A stretch of DNA of 64,000 nucleotides, taken from assembly GCF_022919135.1 (NCBI RefSeq), contig NZ_CP095049.1:2236501-2300500 (forward strand). The letters are read 5' to 3'. Position numbers and translations under genes: made by a program. The notes below the pieces were generated by a model that worked only from the letters and a program-made list of their open reading frames with translations, was not told where the DNA came from and searched no databases. Positions 44,518 to 53,247 of the stretch are shown here, one piece after another (positions within the stretch are counted from its first letter, which is position 1; each line of letters opens with the position of its first letter). The DNA is from Hymenobacter cellulosivorans (lineage in GTDB: Bacteria > Bacteroidota > Bacteroidia > Cytophagales > Hymenobacteraceae).

Positions 44518-47500
44518 TTAGTGGGCCGGCAGCAGCTTGGGGTCGTCAGGACCAGGGTTGAGGCGGTCCTGGTCGTGGTGGCCACCGTGCTCGTCGTCGG
44601 GCTTGTAGTTGGCTTCCATTTCGGCCAGCTTGGCTTTGCCGTAGGCCAGGCGAGTGATAAGCACGTAGAGCACCGGCACGATAAAAATGGCCAGAATCGT
44701 AGCCGAGAGCATGCCGCCGAGCACCGTCCAGCCGATGGTCTGCCGGCTCTGGGCCCCGGCGCCGGAGGCAAACACCAGCGGCAGCACGCCCAAGATAAAG
44801 GCCAACGAGGTCATGACGATGGGACGCAGCCGCAGACGCACGGCTTCGAGCGTGGCATCGACCAGCGGCATGCCCTTATCTACCCGCTCCTTGGCAAACT
44901 CGATAATCAGGATGGCATTTTTGGCCGACAAGCCGATCAGCGTAATCAGACCAATCTGGGCGTAGACGTTGTTGGTGAGCTTGGGCAAAAACGTGAGGGC
45001 CAGGATAGCGCCGAAAGCGCCCAGGGGCACGGCCAGCAGCACCGAGAAAGGCACCGACCAGCTTTCGTACAAGGCCGCCAGGAACAGAAACACGAAGGCA
45101 ATGGACAGGGCGAAGATGTAGACGGTTTGGCCGCTGGCCAGCTGCTCTTCCCGCGTCAGGCCTGAGAATTCGTAGCCGTAACCCTGGGGCAATGACTGGG
45201 CCGCTACCTCTTTGAGGGCGTTGATAGCGTCGCCGGAAGAATAGCCCGGGGCGGCGTTACCGTTGATTTCGGCCGAGCGGAACAGGTTGTAGTGCGAAAT
45301 CAGCGGGGCCGACTCGGTGCGCTTATAGCTGGTGAGCGTGCTCAGGGGCACCATGCCACCCGAGGAGTTGCGCACGTAGTACTGACCCAGGTTCGAGATG
45401 TCGGCGCGGTACATGCTGTCGGCCTGGGTCACGACGCGGAAGTTGCGGCCGTACACGGTAAAGTCGTTCACGTAGGCCGAGCCCAGGTAGGTGCGCAGGG
45501 CCGTGCCAATGTCGGAGATGGATACGCCGAGCTTCTTGGCTTTTTCTCTATCAATCGTGAGCTGGTAGCCGGGCGTGTTGGCAGTGAAGAAGGAGAAGGG
45601 CGCCGCAATTTCGGGCCGTTTGCGCAAGGCACCTAGAAAGTTCTGGAGCGTGGCGTCGAAGTTCTTGATGTCGCCGCCGGCCTCGCGCTCCTGGAGCACG
45701 AAGCTAAAGCCGCCGGTGTTGCCCAGGCCCGGAATAGCGGGCGGGGAAATAACCACCACGTTGGCTTCCTTGAGACGACTCAGGCGCTGGGTGACCGTCG
45801 CAATCAGACCCTGGAGCTGCACTTCTTTGTCTTTGCGGTCTTCCCAGGGTTCGAGCTGGCAAAACACGGTGCCGCTGTTCGACTTGGACGAGAAGTTTAC
45901 CGCGTTCAGACCACCCAGACCGGCGTAGTGCCGGATGCCTTTGATCTGGCCGAGCTCCTTCATCACCTCGTTCAGCGTGTTTACGGTGCGCTCGGTCGAG
46001 GAAGCTTCGGGTAGGTTGAAGGTCACGATGAGACGGCCTTCATCTTCGGTCGGGATAAAGCCGCCGGCCTTGTTCTTGAACAAAAGCCCCGTGCCGGCCA
46101 CAATGCAGACCAGAATGATGACCACCAGGCGCGAATTCTTGATGCCGCGCTGCACGCCGTTGCCGTACTTGCCCGTCACCTTGTCAAACCAGGTGTTGAA
46201 CTTGTAGAAAAACTTGTCGAGGCCCCGCGAATTTTCGTCGCGCTTGTGGGGCTTGAGCAGCAGCACGCACAACGCCGGCGTGAGCGACAAAGCCACGAAG
46301 GCTGAGATAATCACCGAAATGGCAATGGTAATGGCAAACTGCTGATAGAGGCGGCCGGTGATGCCGGGAATAAAGCCCACGGGCACGAACACCGCCGCCA
46401 GAATCAGGGCAATGGCAATAACGGGAGCGGAAATCTCGCGCATGGCCGCCAGCGTGGCGTCCAGGGGCGAGAGGCCCCGCTCGTTCATGTTGTGTTCCAC
46501 GGCTTCGACCACCACAATGGCGTCGTCGACCACAATCCCGATGGCTAGCACGAAGCCGAACATGGTCAGCGTGTTAATGGTGAAGCCCAGGGGAATAAAG
46601 AAGATAAAAGTGCCGATGATGGACACCGGAATAGCCAGTACCGGAATCAGCGTGGAGCGCCAGCTTTGCAGGAACAGGTACACCACGATGATGACCAGCA
46701 CCAGGGCCTCGACCAGCGTGTGCAGCACCTCGTTGATGGACACTTTCACCACCGAGGCCGACTCGAAGGGAATCACGTAGTCGAGGTCGGTGGGGAACTG
46801 CTTTTTGAGCTGGTTCATGGTCGTTACCACGTTCTCGTAGGTATCGAGGGCGTTGGCGCCGGGAGCCTGATACACGAGCAGGTAGGCGGCGCGCTTGCCG
46901 TCCACGAAGGAATTGGAGGCGTAGTTGAACTTGCCCAGCTCCAAGCGGGCCACGTCCTTGAGGTAGACCACCGAGCCGTCGTCGGGCCGGGTCTTGACCA
47001 CGATGTCGCCAAACTCTGCGGTACTCGTCAGGCGGCCTTTCACGAAGACGATGTACTCAAACGTCTGCCCGGTCTGGGCGGGCGGGGCCCCGATGGAGCC
47101 GGCCGCAATCTGGGCGTTCTGCTCCTGAATGGCCGCCGTCACTTCCTGGGCCGTCACGCCCAGTTGGCTGAGCTTATCGGGGTTAAGCCACACCCGCATC
47201 GAGAAGTCGTCGGCCCGGCTCACGATGTCGCCCACGCCCTTGGTGCGCAGCAAAGCGTCCTTGATAAAGACGTTGGCGTAGTTGTCGAGGAAGGTGGTAT
47301 TGTGCGAGCCTTTGGGGGCGTACATAGCTACCAGCATCAGAATGCTGGGGTTCCGCTTGCGCACCACCAGGCCCAGGCGCTGCACTTCCTGCGGCAAGGT
47401 CGGCTGGGCAATGCCCACGCGGTTTTGCACGTCGAGGGCGGCGATGTTGATGTCGGTGCCCACCTCGAAGTTCACCGTCATGCTCATCTGCCCGTTGCTG

Positions 47501-47751
47501 GTGCTATTGCTTTGCAGGTAGGTCATGCCCGGCGTCCCGTTTACCTGCACTTCCACGGGCGTAGCCACGGTTTGCTCCACGGTTTGGGCGTCGGCGCCGG
47601 TATAGGTACCACTCACTGATACCGTGGGCGGCGTGATTTCCGGATACTGCCCCACGGGCAAGCTCAGGATGGCCAGCACCCCGACCAGCACAATCACCAG
47701 CGAGGTGACAATGGCCGTAACGGGGCGCCGAATAAAGGTTTCTGCAATCAT
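44518..47751 (-). CDS. RND efflux permease (AcrB/HAE1 type)
   Basis: A 1077-residue inner-membrane pump. The first helix is followed by LPVGQYPEITPPTVSVSGTYTGADAQTVEQ, the hallmark start of the HAE1 family. Twelve helices, two large periplasmic loops and the proton-relay Asp pair in IGIVVDDAIVVVEAVEHNM (near residue 410) are present. It should form a trimer and export hydrophobic compounds or antibiotics together with the adaptor at 48011-49147 and the TolC-type protein at 49276-50625. A 21-bp tandem array lies directly before its start codon. Confidence 0.95.
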   Translation of the reverse strand: MIAETFIRRPVTAIVTSLVIVLVGVLAILSLPVGQYPEITPPTVSVSGTYTGADAQTVEQTVATPVEVQVNGTPGMTYLQSNSTSNGQMSMTVNFEVGTDINIAALDVQNRVGIAQPTLPQEVQRLGLVVRKRNPSILMLVAMYAPKGSHNTTFLDNYANVFIKDALLRTKGVGDIVSRADDFSMRVWLNPDKLSQLGVTAQEVTAAIQEQNAQIAAGSIGAPPAQTGQTFEYIVFVKGRLTSTAEFGDIVVKTRPDDGSVVYLKDVARLELGKFNYASNSFVDGKRAAYLLVYQAPGANALDTYENVVTTMNQLKKQFPTDLDYVIPFESASVVKVSINEVLHTLVEALVLVIIVVYLFLQSWRSTLIPVLAIPVSIIGTFIFFIPLGFTINTLTMFGFVLAIGIVVDDAIVVVEAVEHNMNERGLSPLDATLAAMREISAPVIAIALILAAVFVPVGFIPGITGRLYQQFAITIAISVIISAFVALSLTPALCVLLLKPHKRDENSRGLDKFFYKFNTWFDKVTGKYGNGVQRGIKNSRLVVIILVCIVAGTGLLFKNKAGGFIPTEDEGRLIVTFNLPEASSTERTVNTLNEVMKELGQIKGIRHYAGLGGLNAVNFSSKSNSGTVFCQLEPWEDRKDKEVQLQGLIATVTQRLSRLKEANVVVISPPAIPGLGNTGGFSFVLQEREAGGDIKNFDATLQNFLGALRKRPEIAAPFSFFTANTPGYQLTIDREKAKKLGVSISDIGTALRTYLGSAYVNDFTVYGRNFRVVTQADSMYRADISNLGQYYVRNSSGGMVPLSTLTSYKRTESAPLISHYNLFRSAEINGNAAPGYSSGDAINALKEVAAQSLPQGYGYEFSGLTREEQLASGQTVYIFALSIAFVFLFLAALYESWSVPFSVLLAVPLGAFGAILALTFLPKLTNNVYAQIGLITLIGLSAKNAILIIEFAKERVDKGMPLVDATLEAVRLRLRPIVMTSLAFILGVLPLVFASGAGAQSRQTIGWTVLGGMLSATILAIFIVPVLYVLITRLAYGKAKLAEMEANYKPDDEHGGHHDQDRLNPGPDDPKLLPAH

Positions 47752-47764
47752 TAGTGCTGCTCTT

Positions 47765-47953
47765 AAGGCTGTTTAGGTCTTCGCTAAGGCTGTTTTAGTG
47801 ATACCTAAGGCTATTTCGGTCTTAGCGAAGACCATTTGGGCATTAGCTAAGGCTGTTTTGGTCCTAGCTAAGACCATTTTGGTGATCCGTATGACCAAAA
47901 CAGTGATTCGGATCGGTGTTTCGGTGATTGAAATCGTCGAAACGGTCGTTTTG
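47765..47953. repeat. Nine-unit 21-bp tandem repeat in the RND operon
   Basis: Nine head-to-tail 21-bp units, for example AAGGCTGTTTTAGTGATACCT (47786-47806, truncated here to a pattern) and AAGACCATTTTGGTGATCC. Boundaries fall at 47765, 47786, 47807, 47828, 47849, 47870, 47891, 47912 and 47933. The units are degenerate, and TTAGCTAA-type palindromes occur at several junctions. The array lies between the adaptor stop and the permease start, ending 13 bases before the latter. Confidence 0.85.
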
Positions 47954-47991
47954 GCAAGGTCAACCACCCCGCCCTTCAGGCATCCCCTCAT
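47773..47991 (-). CDS. Possible small heptad-repeat protein within the RND operon
   Basis: An open frame of 72 codons from an ATG 19 bases after the adaptor stop, running through the 21-bp array. Because 21 bases are seven codons, it encodes heptads such as KTALAKT, EIALGIT and QMVFAKT. The opposite strand is also open through the array, so an open frame is weak evidence for translation. It could be a real small amphipathic protein or only a by-product of the repeat. Confidence 0.2.
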   Translation of the reverse strand: MRGCLKGGVVDLAKTTVSTISITETPIRITVLVIRITKMVLARTKTALANAQMVFAKTEIALGITKTALAKT

Positions 47992-48010
47992 CTAAGGAGA
48001 GGCATGGGGG

Positions 48011-49147
48011 TTACTTAGCGGCGGTGGGCGCTGCGGCCGGGGCGGCGGTCGTAATCTGGCCCCCGTCGCGCAGGCGGTTCAGGCCCTCGGTCACGACTTT
48101 GTCGCCTTCCTTGATGCCTTCCATAATCACGATCTGGTCGCGCAGGCGGGGGCCGAGCTGTACCTTGCGCTGGCGGGCCTTGCTGGAGTCGCCGGCAATG
48201 AAGACGAAGTTTTCACCCATCTGCTCCACCACAGCCTTGAAGGGAATAACGAGGCGGCGGCCCGACTGCCGGTTGAGCACTCGCAGCACGGCGCTCATGC
48301 CGTCCTTGAGCTGGCGCTTGGGGTTGCTGAACTGCACTCGAATCTGCACAGTCCCCGTTTGCTGGTTGACGCCCCGGTCGATGGCCAGGATCTTGCCCGG
48401 CTCAGTGTAGCGGGTACCGTCGGGCAGCACTAGGCGGAAGGTCGAGTCGCCCCGGCCGCCAGCGGTGCGCTGCAAGTCTACGAAACGAGCCAAATCCGAC
48501 TCGGTAATCACGAAATCCACGCCCATCGGGTCCTCCCCGCTGATGGTGTTGAGCAGCGTCGAGCCCGGACTAACCTGGGAACCCAGGCGCACCTGCGAAA
48601 TACCGATACGGCCCGAGAACGGGGCTGTAATCAGGGAGTAGCTGAGGTCGGTGCGGGCCGCGGCCACGCCGGCCTGGGCCACTGCTACCTGGCTCTGGGC
48701 CGTGGCGTAGGAGGTCTGGGCGTTATCGACGATCTGGCGGGCAATGGCGTCTTGCTGGGCCAGGCGCTGGTAGCGGTCCAGGTTCACTTTAGCGTTTTGC
48801 ACCACGGCCTGGGTGCTGCGCAGGCCCGCCAGGGCCTGCTGATAGGCGGCCTCGTACTTGCGCCGGTCGATTTCATAGAGCGTTTTGCCCTTCGTCACCA
48901 CGTCGCCTTCCTTGAAGAAGATGCCGGTAATGAAGCCCGCCACCTGGCTGCGCAGCTCCACGTTATTGATGGCCACCACGGTAGCCGGATACTCGTCGTA
49001 ATACACCGCGTCGGTGGTGCGGGCGTCTACCAGGGTTACGGGCGTAGCTGGCGGCGGACCGGCGGGCTTGTCGGCCTCTTTGTTGCCGCAGCTGGCCATA
49101 AACAGCAGGCCGGATGCGTAGGAGAGGGCAAGAATCGTTTTTTTCAT
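48011..49147 (-). CDS. RND efflux periplasmic adaptor (AcrA/MexA type)
   Basis: A 378-residue lipoprotein with lipobox Cys20 (FMASC), a barrel-sandwich hybrid domain (VELRSQVAGFITGIFFKEGDVVTKG), an alpha-helical hairpin (about residues 95-165), a beta-barrel domain and a membrane-proximal domain (GDKVVTEGLNRLRDGG). It links the permease encoded 260 bases downstream to the TolC-type protein encoded upstream. The operon order is TolC-type, adaptor, permease. Its 5' gap holds a low-complexity inverted element. Confidence 0.94.
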   Translation of the reverse strand: MKKTILALSYASGLLFMASCGNKEADKPAGPPPATPVTLVDARTTDAVYYDEYPATVVAINNVELRSQVAGFITGIFFKEGDVVTKGKTLYEIDRRKYEAAYQQALAGLRSTQAVVQNAKVNLDRYQRLAQQDAIARQIVDNAQTSYATAQSQVAVAQAGVAAARTDLSYSLITAPFSGRIGISQVRLGSQVSPGSTLLNTISGEDPMGVDFVITESDLARFVDLQRTAGGRGDSTFRLVLPDGTRYTEPGKILAIDRGVNQQTGTVQIRVQFSNPKRQLKDGMSAVLRVLNRQSGRRLVIPFKAVVEQMGENFVFIAGDSSKARQRKVQLGPRLRDQIVIMEGIKEGDKVVTEGLNRLRDGGQITTAAPAAAPTAAK

Positions 49148-49160
49148 ATTCAGGTTTGCG

Positions 49161-49278
49161 TAGAGCTCAGAGGTCAGAACTCAGAGCTTAGAAGCAGGAA
49201 AGGCAGAAGCGGAGTGCCGCGAGTTTCGGTCAGACTGCCAATACAGTCTAAGCCCTAACTTCTCGGCTCTGAGTTCTA
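49161..49278. repeat. Low-complexity inverted element between TolC-type and adaptor genes
   Basis: The left arm (49161-49193) consists of AGCTCAGAG/AGAACTCAGAG-type steps, and the right arm (49256-49278) is an inverted relative. The stop codon of the TolC-type gene (TAG on the minus strand, 49276-49278) begins the right arm. A close relative lies between cysD and cysN (63068-63148). Confidence 0.6.
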
Positions 49279-50625
49279 ATAAGCAACGGGCAGGCTGCCC
49301 TGGGCACGCAGCAGGTCGACTTTGCTGCTGAGCACCTGGAACAGGGCGCTGTAGTAGTTGAGCTGGGCCGTGCGCAGCGTGGTTTGGGCCACAATCACGT
49401 CGAGGTAGGTCTTGATACCCTCGCGGTACTGCAAATCCACCACCGAATACACTTCCTTAGACAAGGCCAGGTTGCGCTGCCCGATGAGGTAGTCGGCATA
49501 GTAGCCCTTGTAGGTAGCCAGGGCCTGCTCAAACTCGGTGTTGATGCGGTTGCGGGTAGCTACGATGTCCTGGTCGAGGCGCTGGTCGGTGAGCCGCTCG
49601 CGGCGCAGATTCTGCAGGCGCCGCCCGCCCTGGAAAATCGGTAGGCTCAGCTGCAGGCCAGCGTAGGAACTGGGGAAGCGCTGGCTGTAGAGGTCACCGA
49701 AGTTGTTGTTCTGGAACACCGAGTTGTAGTTGCCAAAGGCCGACAGCGCCGGCAGAAAGCCCCAGCGGTAATAGCTGATCTGGGCCTGCTGCAGCACTTT
49801 CTGGGTTTGGAGCTGCTGTATTTCGATGCGGTTAGCCGCGTCCAGGGCCACTGCCGTGTCTACCACCGCGTCTTGCGTCAGCCGCAGGGTGTCGTACTGC
49901 AGAGCCAGGGGCTGGGCGCCGGCTAGGCCCATGAGTTCCTTCAGGTAGGCCGACTTAGCCTTGATAGCCTCCACTGCCTGCTTTCGGGCTACGATGGAGT
50001 TATTCAGCGAAATTTCGGCCTGCTTATAGTCGATTTTATCCACGATGCCCACGTCGTAGCGGGCCTTGGCGTCCTTTAGGCTGCGCTGGAGCCGCACGAT
50101 GTCCTCGCTGAGCACGTCGAGCTGGCGCTGGGAAAGCAGCACGTCGTAGAACGCCTTGCTCACGTCCGACACCACGTTGATGCGGACGTTGGTAGAATTC
50201 TGTTGGTAGAACTGCCGCGACGGCCGGGCGCTGCGCAAGGCCAGCTGCACGTCATTGTTGTAAATAGCTTGGGTGGCGCCTATACCAATAGTGGACGTGT
50301 TGCGCAAACCAATCTGGCGCGGCACGTTTACGCCCTCAGCGTTGGGAAACACCGTGTAGGGCAGCTGGAAATAATGCTGGCCGGTGGCGTTAAGGTTTAC
50401 CTGGGGCAGCCAGCCGGCCAGCCCGATGCGGATGGTGGCCTCGTTGGCTTCCTCATCGATGCGGGCCTGACGCAGTAGGGGCTGATTCTGAAGGGCAAAC
50501 TGGAGGCACTGTTCCAGGGTGTACTGGCTGGTGGTTGGCGGCGCGGTGGGCTGCGCCAAAGCCAGGAAGGGGGCAAGCAGAAAAAGGCCAAACAGTGACC
50601 AGACAGCTTGTTGATTTTTTTTCAT
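49276..50625 (-). CDS. TolC-family outer-membrane efflux protein
   Basis: 449 residues from the ATG at 50623-50625, which is followed directly by a signal peptide (MKKNQQAVWSLFGLFLLAPF). The open frame continues 76 codons upstream but looks non-coding. Two tandem OEP domains are seen, with YTLEQCLQFALQNQPLLRQA at the start and YREGIKTYLDVIVAQTTLRTAQ in the second half, the usual TolC repeat pattern. It forms the outer-membrane channel of the RND pump. It is the first gene of a three-gene operon, and its promoter should be in the 443-base gap upstream. Confidence 0.93.
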   Translation of the reverse strand: MKKNQQAVWSLFGLFLLAPFLALAQPTAPPTTSQYTLEQCLQFALQNQPLLRQARIDEEANEATIRIGLAGWLPQVNLNATGQHYFQLPYTVFPNAEGVNVPRQIGLRNTSTIGIGATQAIYNNDVQLALRSARPSRQFYQQNSTNVRINVVSDVSKAFYDVLLSQRQLDVLSEDIVRLQRSLKDAKARYDVGIVDKIDYKQAEISLNNSIVARKQAVEAIKAKSAYLKELMGLAGAQPLALQYDTLRLTQDAVVDTAVALDAANRIEIQQLQTQKVLQQAQISYYRWGFLPALSAFGNYNSVFQNNNFGDLYSQRFPSSYAGLQLSLPIFQGGRRLQNLRRERLTDQRLDQDIVATRNRINTEFEQALATYKGYYADYLIGQRNLALSKEVYSVVDLQYREGIKTYLDVIVAQTTLRTAQLNYYSALFQVLSSKVDLLRAQGSLPVAY

Positions 50626-51068
50626 AGCGGGCAAACTAAACGGCTCCGACAGGAGCCGCACACGGGTGTTGGTCCCTGCGCAGGCAGGGGGCACGGAGAA
50701 TAAACGTAGTGTGCCGGGCGCGGGAGAGGGTGGGAGCCCGGCGCGGCGGTAGGATAGGTCGGCATGCAGCCTACGCGGCGGTCTGGGGCCCGGGCGCGTG
50801 GTGCTGCGGAATAAGAAAGCAGCTGGCACGTTTTGCCGCTGCCGGCCGCCCACCGCGGGCGGAGGCGACCAGAAGCCTGTTAAACCGGAGTGCTCAAGAA
50901 AAGTTATGCCGCTCAGCTCTCTTTTCCGCGCGGTACCGGGCCGGCCTTTGCAACGGCTTCAAAGTCGGGGCGGGGAGTGGGGGTTGCACGCGACCTACAT
51001 TTTTCAGGACTGTATCCCGGCGGGCCGAGCTTTCGTATGCGGCTCCAAGAGCCGACCTTTCCACCCCT
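50626..51068. promoter_or_regulatory. Divergent gap between TolC-type gene and small STAS-like gene
   Basis: 443 bases, GC-rich, with two short hairpins (GGCTCCGACAGGAGCC near 50641; CCTGCGCAGG near 50677-50686). An open frame covers the right part in phase with the gene at 51069 but has no features of a real protein. Promoters for both flanking genes should be here. No operator was recognised. Confidence 0.4.
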
Positions 51069-51500
51069 ATGCAACTATTGTCCCCATCCCCGCTGGTCGA
51101 TTTATCCTACCGTCCCGATTTGCATATTCTGGTAATGCGCTGGCTGAACACGGTGGAAGAAGCCGAGGCCAAGCGTATCTACCAAGCTGTGGAAGTAACC
51201 GCCGAAGACCAGGAGTGTCGGTTTTGGTTGATTGACGCCCGCCGCCGGCCCAGCTTCAATGCCACCGTTACCCAGTGGGTTTTCGAGGAGCTGGCACCCA
51301 ACGTAGTCGGCCGCTTCGGGGGCCCCCTGCACTTTAGCTACCTCGTGTCGCCGGAGCACTTGGCGGGCGCCCAGGAGTTCTTGCGTACCCACGTAACACC
51401 CCACCGGGCGGCCTTGCCCTACCGCCTGCACTACGCCACCGATGAAGGCACCGCCACGCAGTGGCTGGTACAGGCCCAGACCGTGCCGACGGCCCAATAG
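51069..51500 (+). CDS. Hypothetical protein, possibly STAS-like
   Basis: A 143-residue protein from the ATG at 51069, chosen because the preceding in-frame residues have the look of non-coding sequence and the ATG is followed by a regular alpha/beta pattern (VDLSYRPDLHILVMRWL...EAEAKRIYQAVEVTAED). The fold pattern is like STAS/SpoIIAA-like domains, with strands around residues 12-25, 45-52 and 75-85. No function is known. It stands alone between two gaps and ends at a large hairpin. Confidence 0.65.
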   Translation: MQLLSPSPLVDLSYRPDLHILVMRWLNTVEEAEAKRIYQAVEVTAEDQECRFWLIDARRRPSFNATVTQWVFEELAPNVVGRFGGPLHFSYLVSPEHLAGAQEFLRTHVTPHRAALPYRLHYATDEGTATQWLVQAQTVPTAQ

Positions 51501-51575
51501 CACCCTAAAGGCCCTTGGGCCAGAAGAGTAAGCTTTTCCTGGCTCGTCCATCCACTTCGGTAATGGAGTATAAAA

Positions 51576-51633
51576 TAGTTTTAACAGCAGCGACCTACTA
51601 GCCCTGGGCTGGTAGGTCGCTGCTGTTAAAACT
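51576..51633. terminator. Bidirectional terminator with a 23-bp perfect stem
   Basis: TAGTTTTAACAGCAGCGACC and the next three bases pair with a perfect complement across a loop of about 12 bases. A-rich and T-rich ends are part of the stem. It sits between two converging genes, the STAS-like gene (+) and the siroheme synthase-TSUP fusion gene (-). Confidence 0.85.
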
Positions 51634-51657
51634 AAAGTGCTGGCAGCTAATAAGGCC

Positions 51658-53184
51658 TTACATAAACAGCTTGCGCAGGGCCCACAGGCTCCACACAATC
51701 ACCATCAGGCCCACGCCCACGAACATCCAGCGCGTGGGAATGCGGCCGGTCAGGCGGGCGGCAAATGGCGCAGCGGCAATACCGCCTACCACCAGGCCCA
51801 GGATAATCTGCCAGTGAGTGATGCCGATGGTGGCAAAAAAAGTAACGGCGCTGGCAAAGGTCACAAAGAACTCCGTGACGCTGACCGAGCCGATGACGTA
51901 CTGCGGCGTGCGGCCCCCGGCAATAAGGGTGCTAGTAACCAATGGACCCCAGCCCCCGCCGCCGAAGGAGTCGAGAAAGCCGCCGGCCGCGGCCAGCAGC
52001 CCGAGTTTCTTGTGCTTGGTGCGGGCTTTACCGGGCTTGCTGAAGGCTTTGGTCAGGATACGAGTCCCGAGCAGCAGCAGGTACAGGGCCAGCAAGGGCT
52101 TGACGTAGGCCCCATAGGTTTCGCCGAAGCGGGACAGCAGATAAGCACCCGTAATGGCCCCAAGCACACCCGGAATCAGCAGCACCTTGAACAGCTTCTT
52201 ATTCACGTTGCCGAAGCGGTAGTGGTGGTAGCCCGAGGCCCCGCTGGCAAACATTTCGGCGGTATGAATGCTGGCACTCACGGCCGCCGGCGCAATGTTA
52301 ATGCTCATCAGACTAATGGCTGTCACGACGCCGTAGCCCATGCCCAGCAGCCCATCCACAATCTGGGCCCCGAAGCCAATGGCCACGAAGATGTAGAACA
52401 TCCGGGCATTGGAAGCTACGCCCCAGACCTGGTCCCAGGTGACGTAATACGAGAGGATATTAAAGACCAGCATGCCGGCGAAGGCCAGCAGAGAGGCCGT
52501 GGCAATCTTGCGCCAGCGCGCCGCCGCCGGCGACTCATACGCTGGCCCACCGGCCAGCTCGGCCGTCACGGCGTTTAGCGACTTGACCTTGTTAGCAAAG
52601 TCGCCGGCCAGCTTGCCCCGGATGATGGTCATGTGCTGCAAGACTTCCTGCAGCTCGTTGGGCAGGGCATCGGCCAGCACCGTGCGCAGGCGCTTGGCCA
52701 CCGTGGGTGACTTGCCGTTGGTAGAAATGGCAATTTTCAGGTCGCCTTTCTGTACGATGGAGCCCAGGTAAAAGTCGCACTCGTCGGGCGTGTCGGCCAC
52801 GTTGCAGAGCAGACCCAGGTCGGCGGCGTGGGCCTTGATGCCGCGGTTGAGCACCGGGTTGTCGGTGGCCACGAAGATGATATCGTGGCCTACCAAATCG
52901 ACATGGGTGTAGGCGTGGTGACGCAGTTGCAGCTGCGGGTGCTGCTCGGAGAGCAGCAGGATGCCGGGCAGAAACGTCTCACTGACCACCGTAACGGCCG
53001 TGGCCGGGCTGTTGCCCAGAATGGCGGCCAGCTTTTCCAGGCCTACGGCGCCGCCGCCCACCACCAGCACCCGAAACTTCTCCAGCTTCAGGAACACCGG
53101 AAACAGGTTGTTGCCAGCCGGGGCAGCCGTGGCGGGCGGGGCCAGCGGAGGCAAGGCTACTTCGGAAGGAAGAGGCAAGGTCAT
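51658..53184 (-). CDS. Siroheme synthase N-terminal domain fused to TSUP permease
   Basis: 508 residues in two parts. Residues about 26-210 form the Met8p/CysG N-terminal type domain: Rossmann loop VLVVGGGAVGLEK (from residue 39), ATDNPVLNRGI and NVADTPDECDFYLGSIVQKG with the catalytic-region Asp; this enzyme oxidises precorrin-2 and inserts iron to give siroheme. Residues about 228-508 form a TSUP (TauE/SafE) permease with about eight helices, with DGLLGMGYGVVTAISLM and FLDSFGGGGWGPLVTSTLI as paired signature motifs. It ends the sulfite reduction cluster, 63 bases downstream of cysI. The fusion ties cofactor synthesis for sulfite reductase to probable transport of a sulfur anion. Confidence 0.9.
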   Translation of the reverse strand: MTLPLPSEVALPPLAPPATAAPAGNNLFPVFLKLEKFRVLVVGGGAVGLEKLAAILGNSPATAVTVVSETFLPGILLLSEQHPQLQLRHHAYTHVDLVGHDIIFVATDNPVLNRGIKAHAADLGLLCNVADTPDECDFYLGSIVQKGDLKIAISTNGKSPTVAKRLRTVLADALPNELQEVLQHMTIIRGKLAGDFANKVKSLNAVTAELAGGPAYESPAAARWRKIATASLLAFAGMLVFNILSYYVTWDQVWGVASNARMFYIFVAIGFGAQIVDGLLGMGYGVVTAISLMSINIAPAAVSASIHTAEMFASGASGYHHYRFGNVNKKLFKVLLIPGVLGAITGAYLLSRFGETYGAYVKPLLALYLLLLGTRILTKAFSKPGKARTKHKKLGLLAAAGGFLDSFGGGGWGPLVTSTLIAGGRTPQYVIGSVSVTEFFVTFASAVTFFATIGITHWQIILGLVVGGIAAAPFAARLTGRIPTRWMFVGVGLMVIVWSLWALRKLFM

Positions 53185-53247
53185 GGAAAGGTGATTGGCA
53201 AACGAAAGAATAGGAGCAGAAAGGAGCGGAGCAGACAGAACCCGGCG

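Noticed and set aside
47765..47953. Regular short repeats considered as a CRISPR array
   Set aside because: The units are contiguous 21-bp tandem repeats without spacers, and no cas gene is nearby.
50709..51068. 120-codon extension before the STAS-like gene
   Set aside because: The residues are low in order-promoting types and rich in Arg, Gly and Cys, as expected for translated intergenic DNA; the regular alpha/beta pattern begins at the ATG at 51069.
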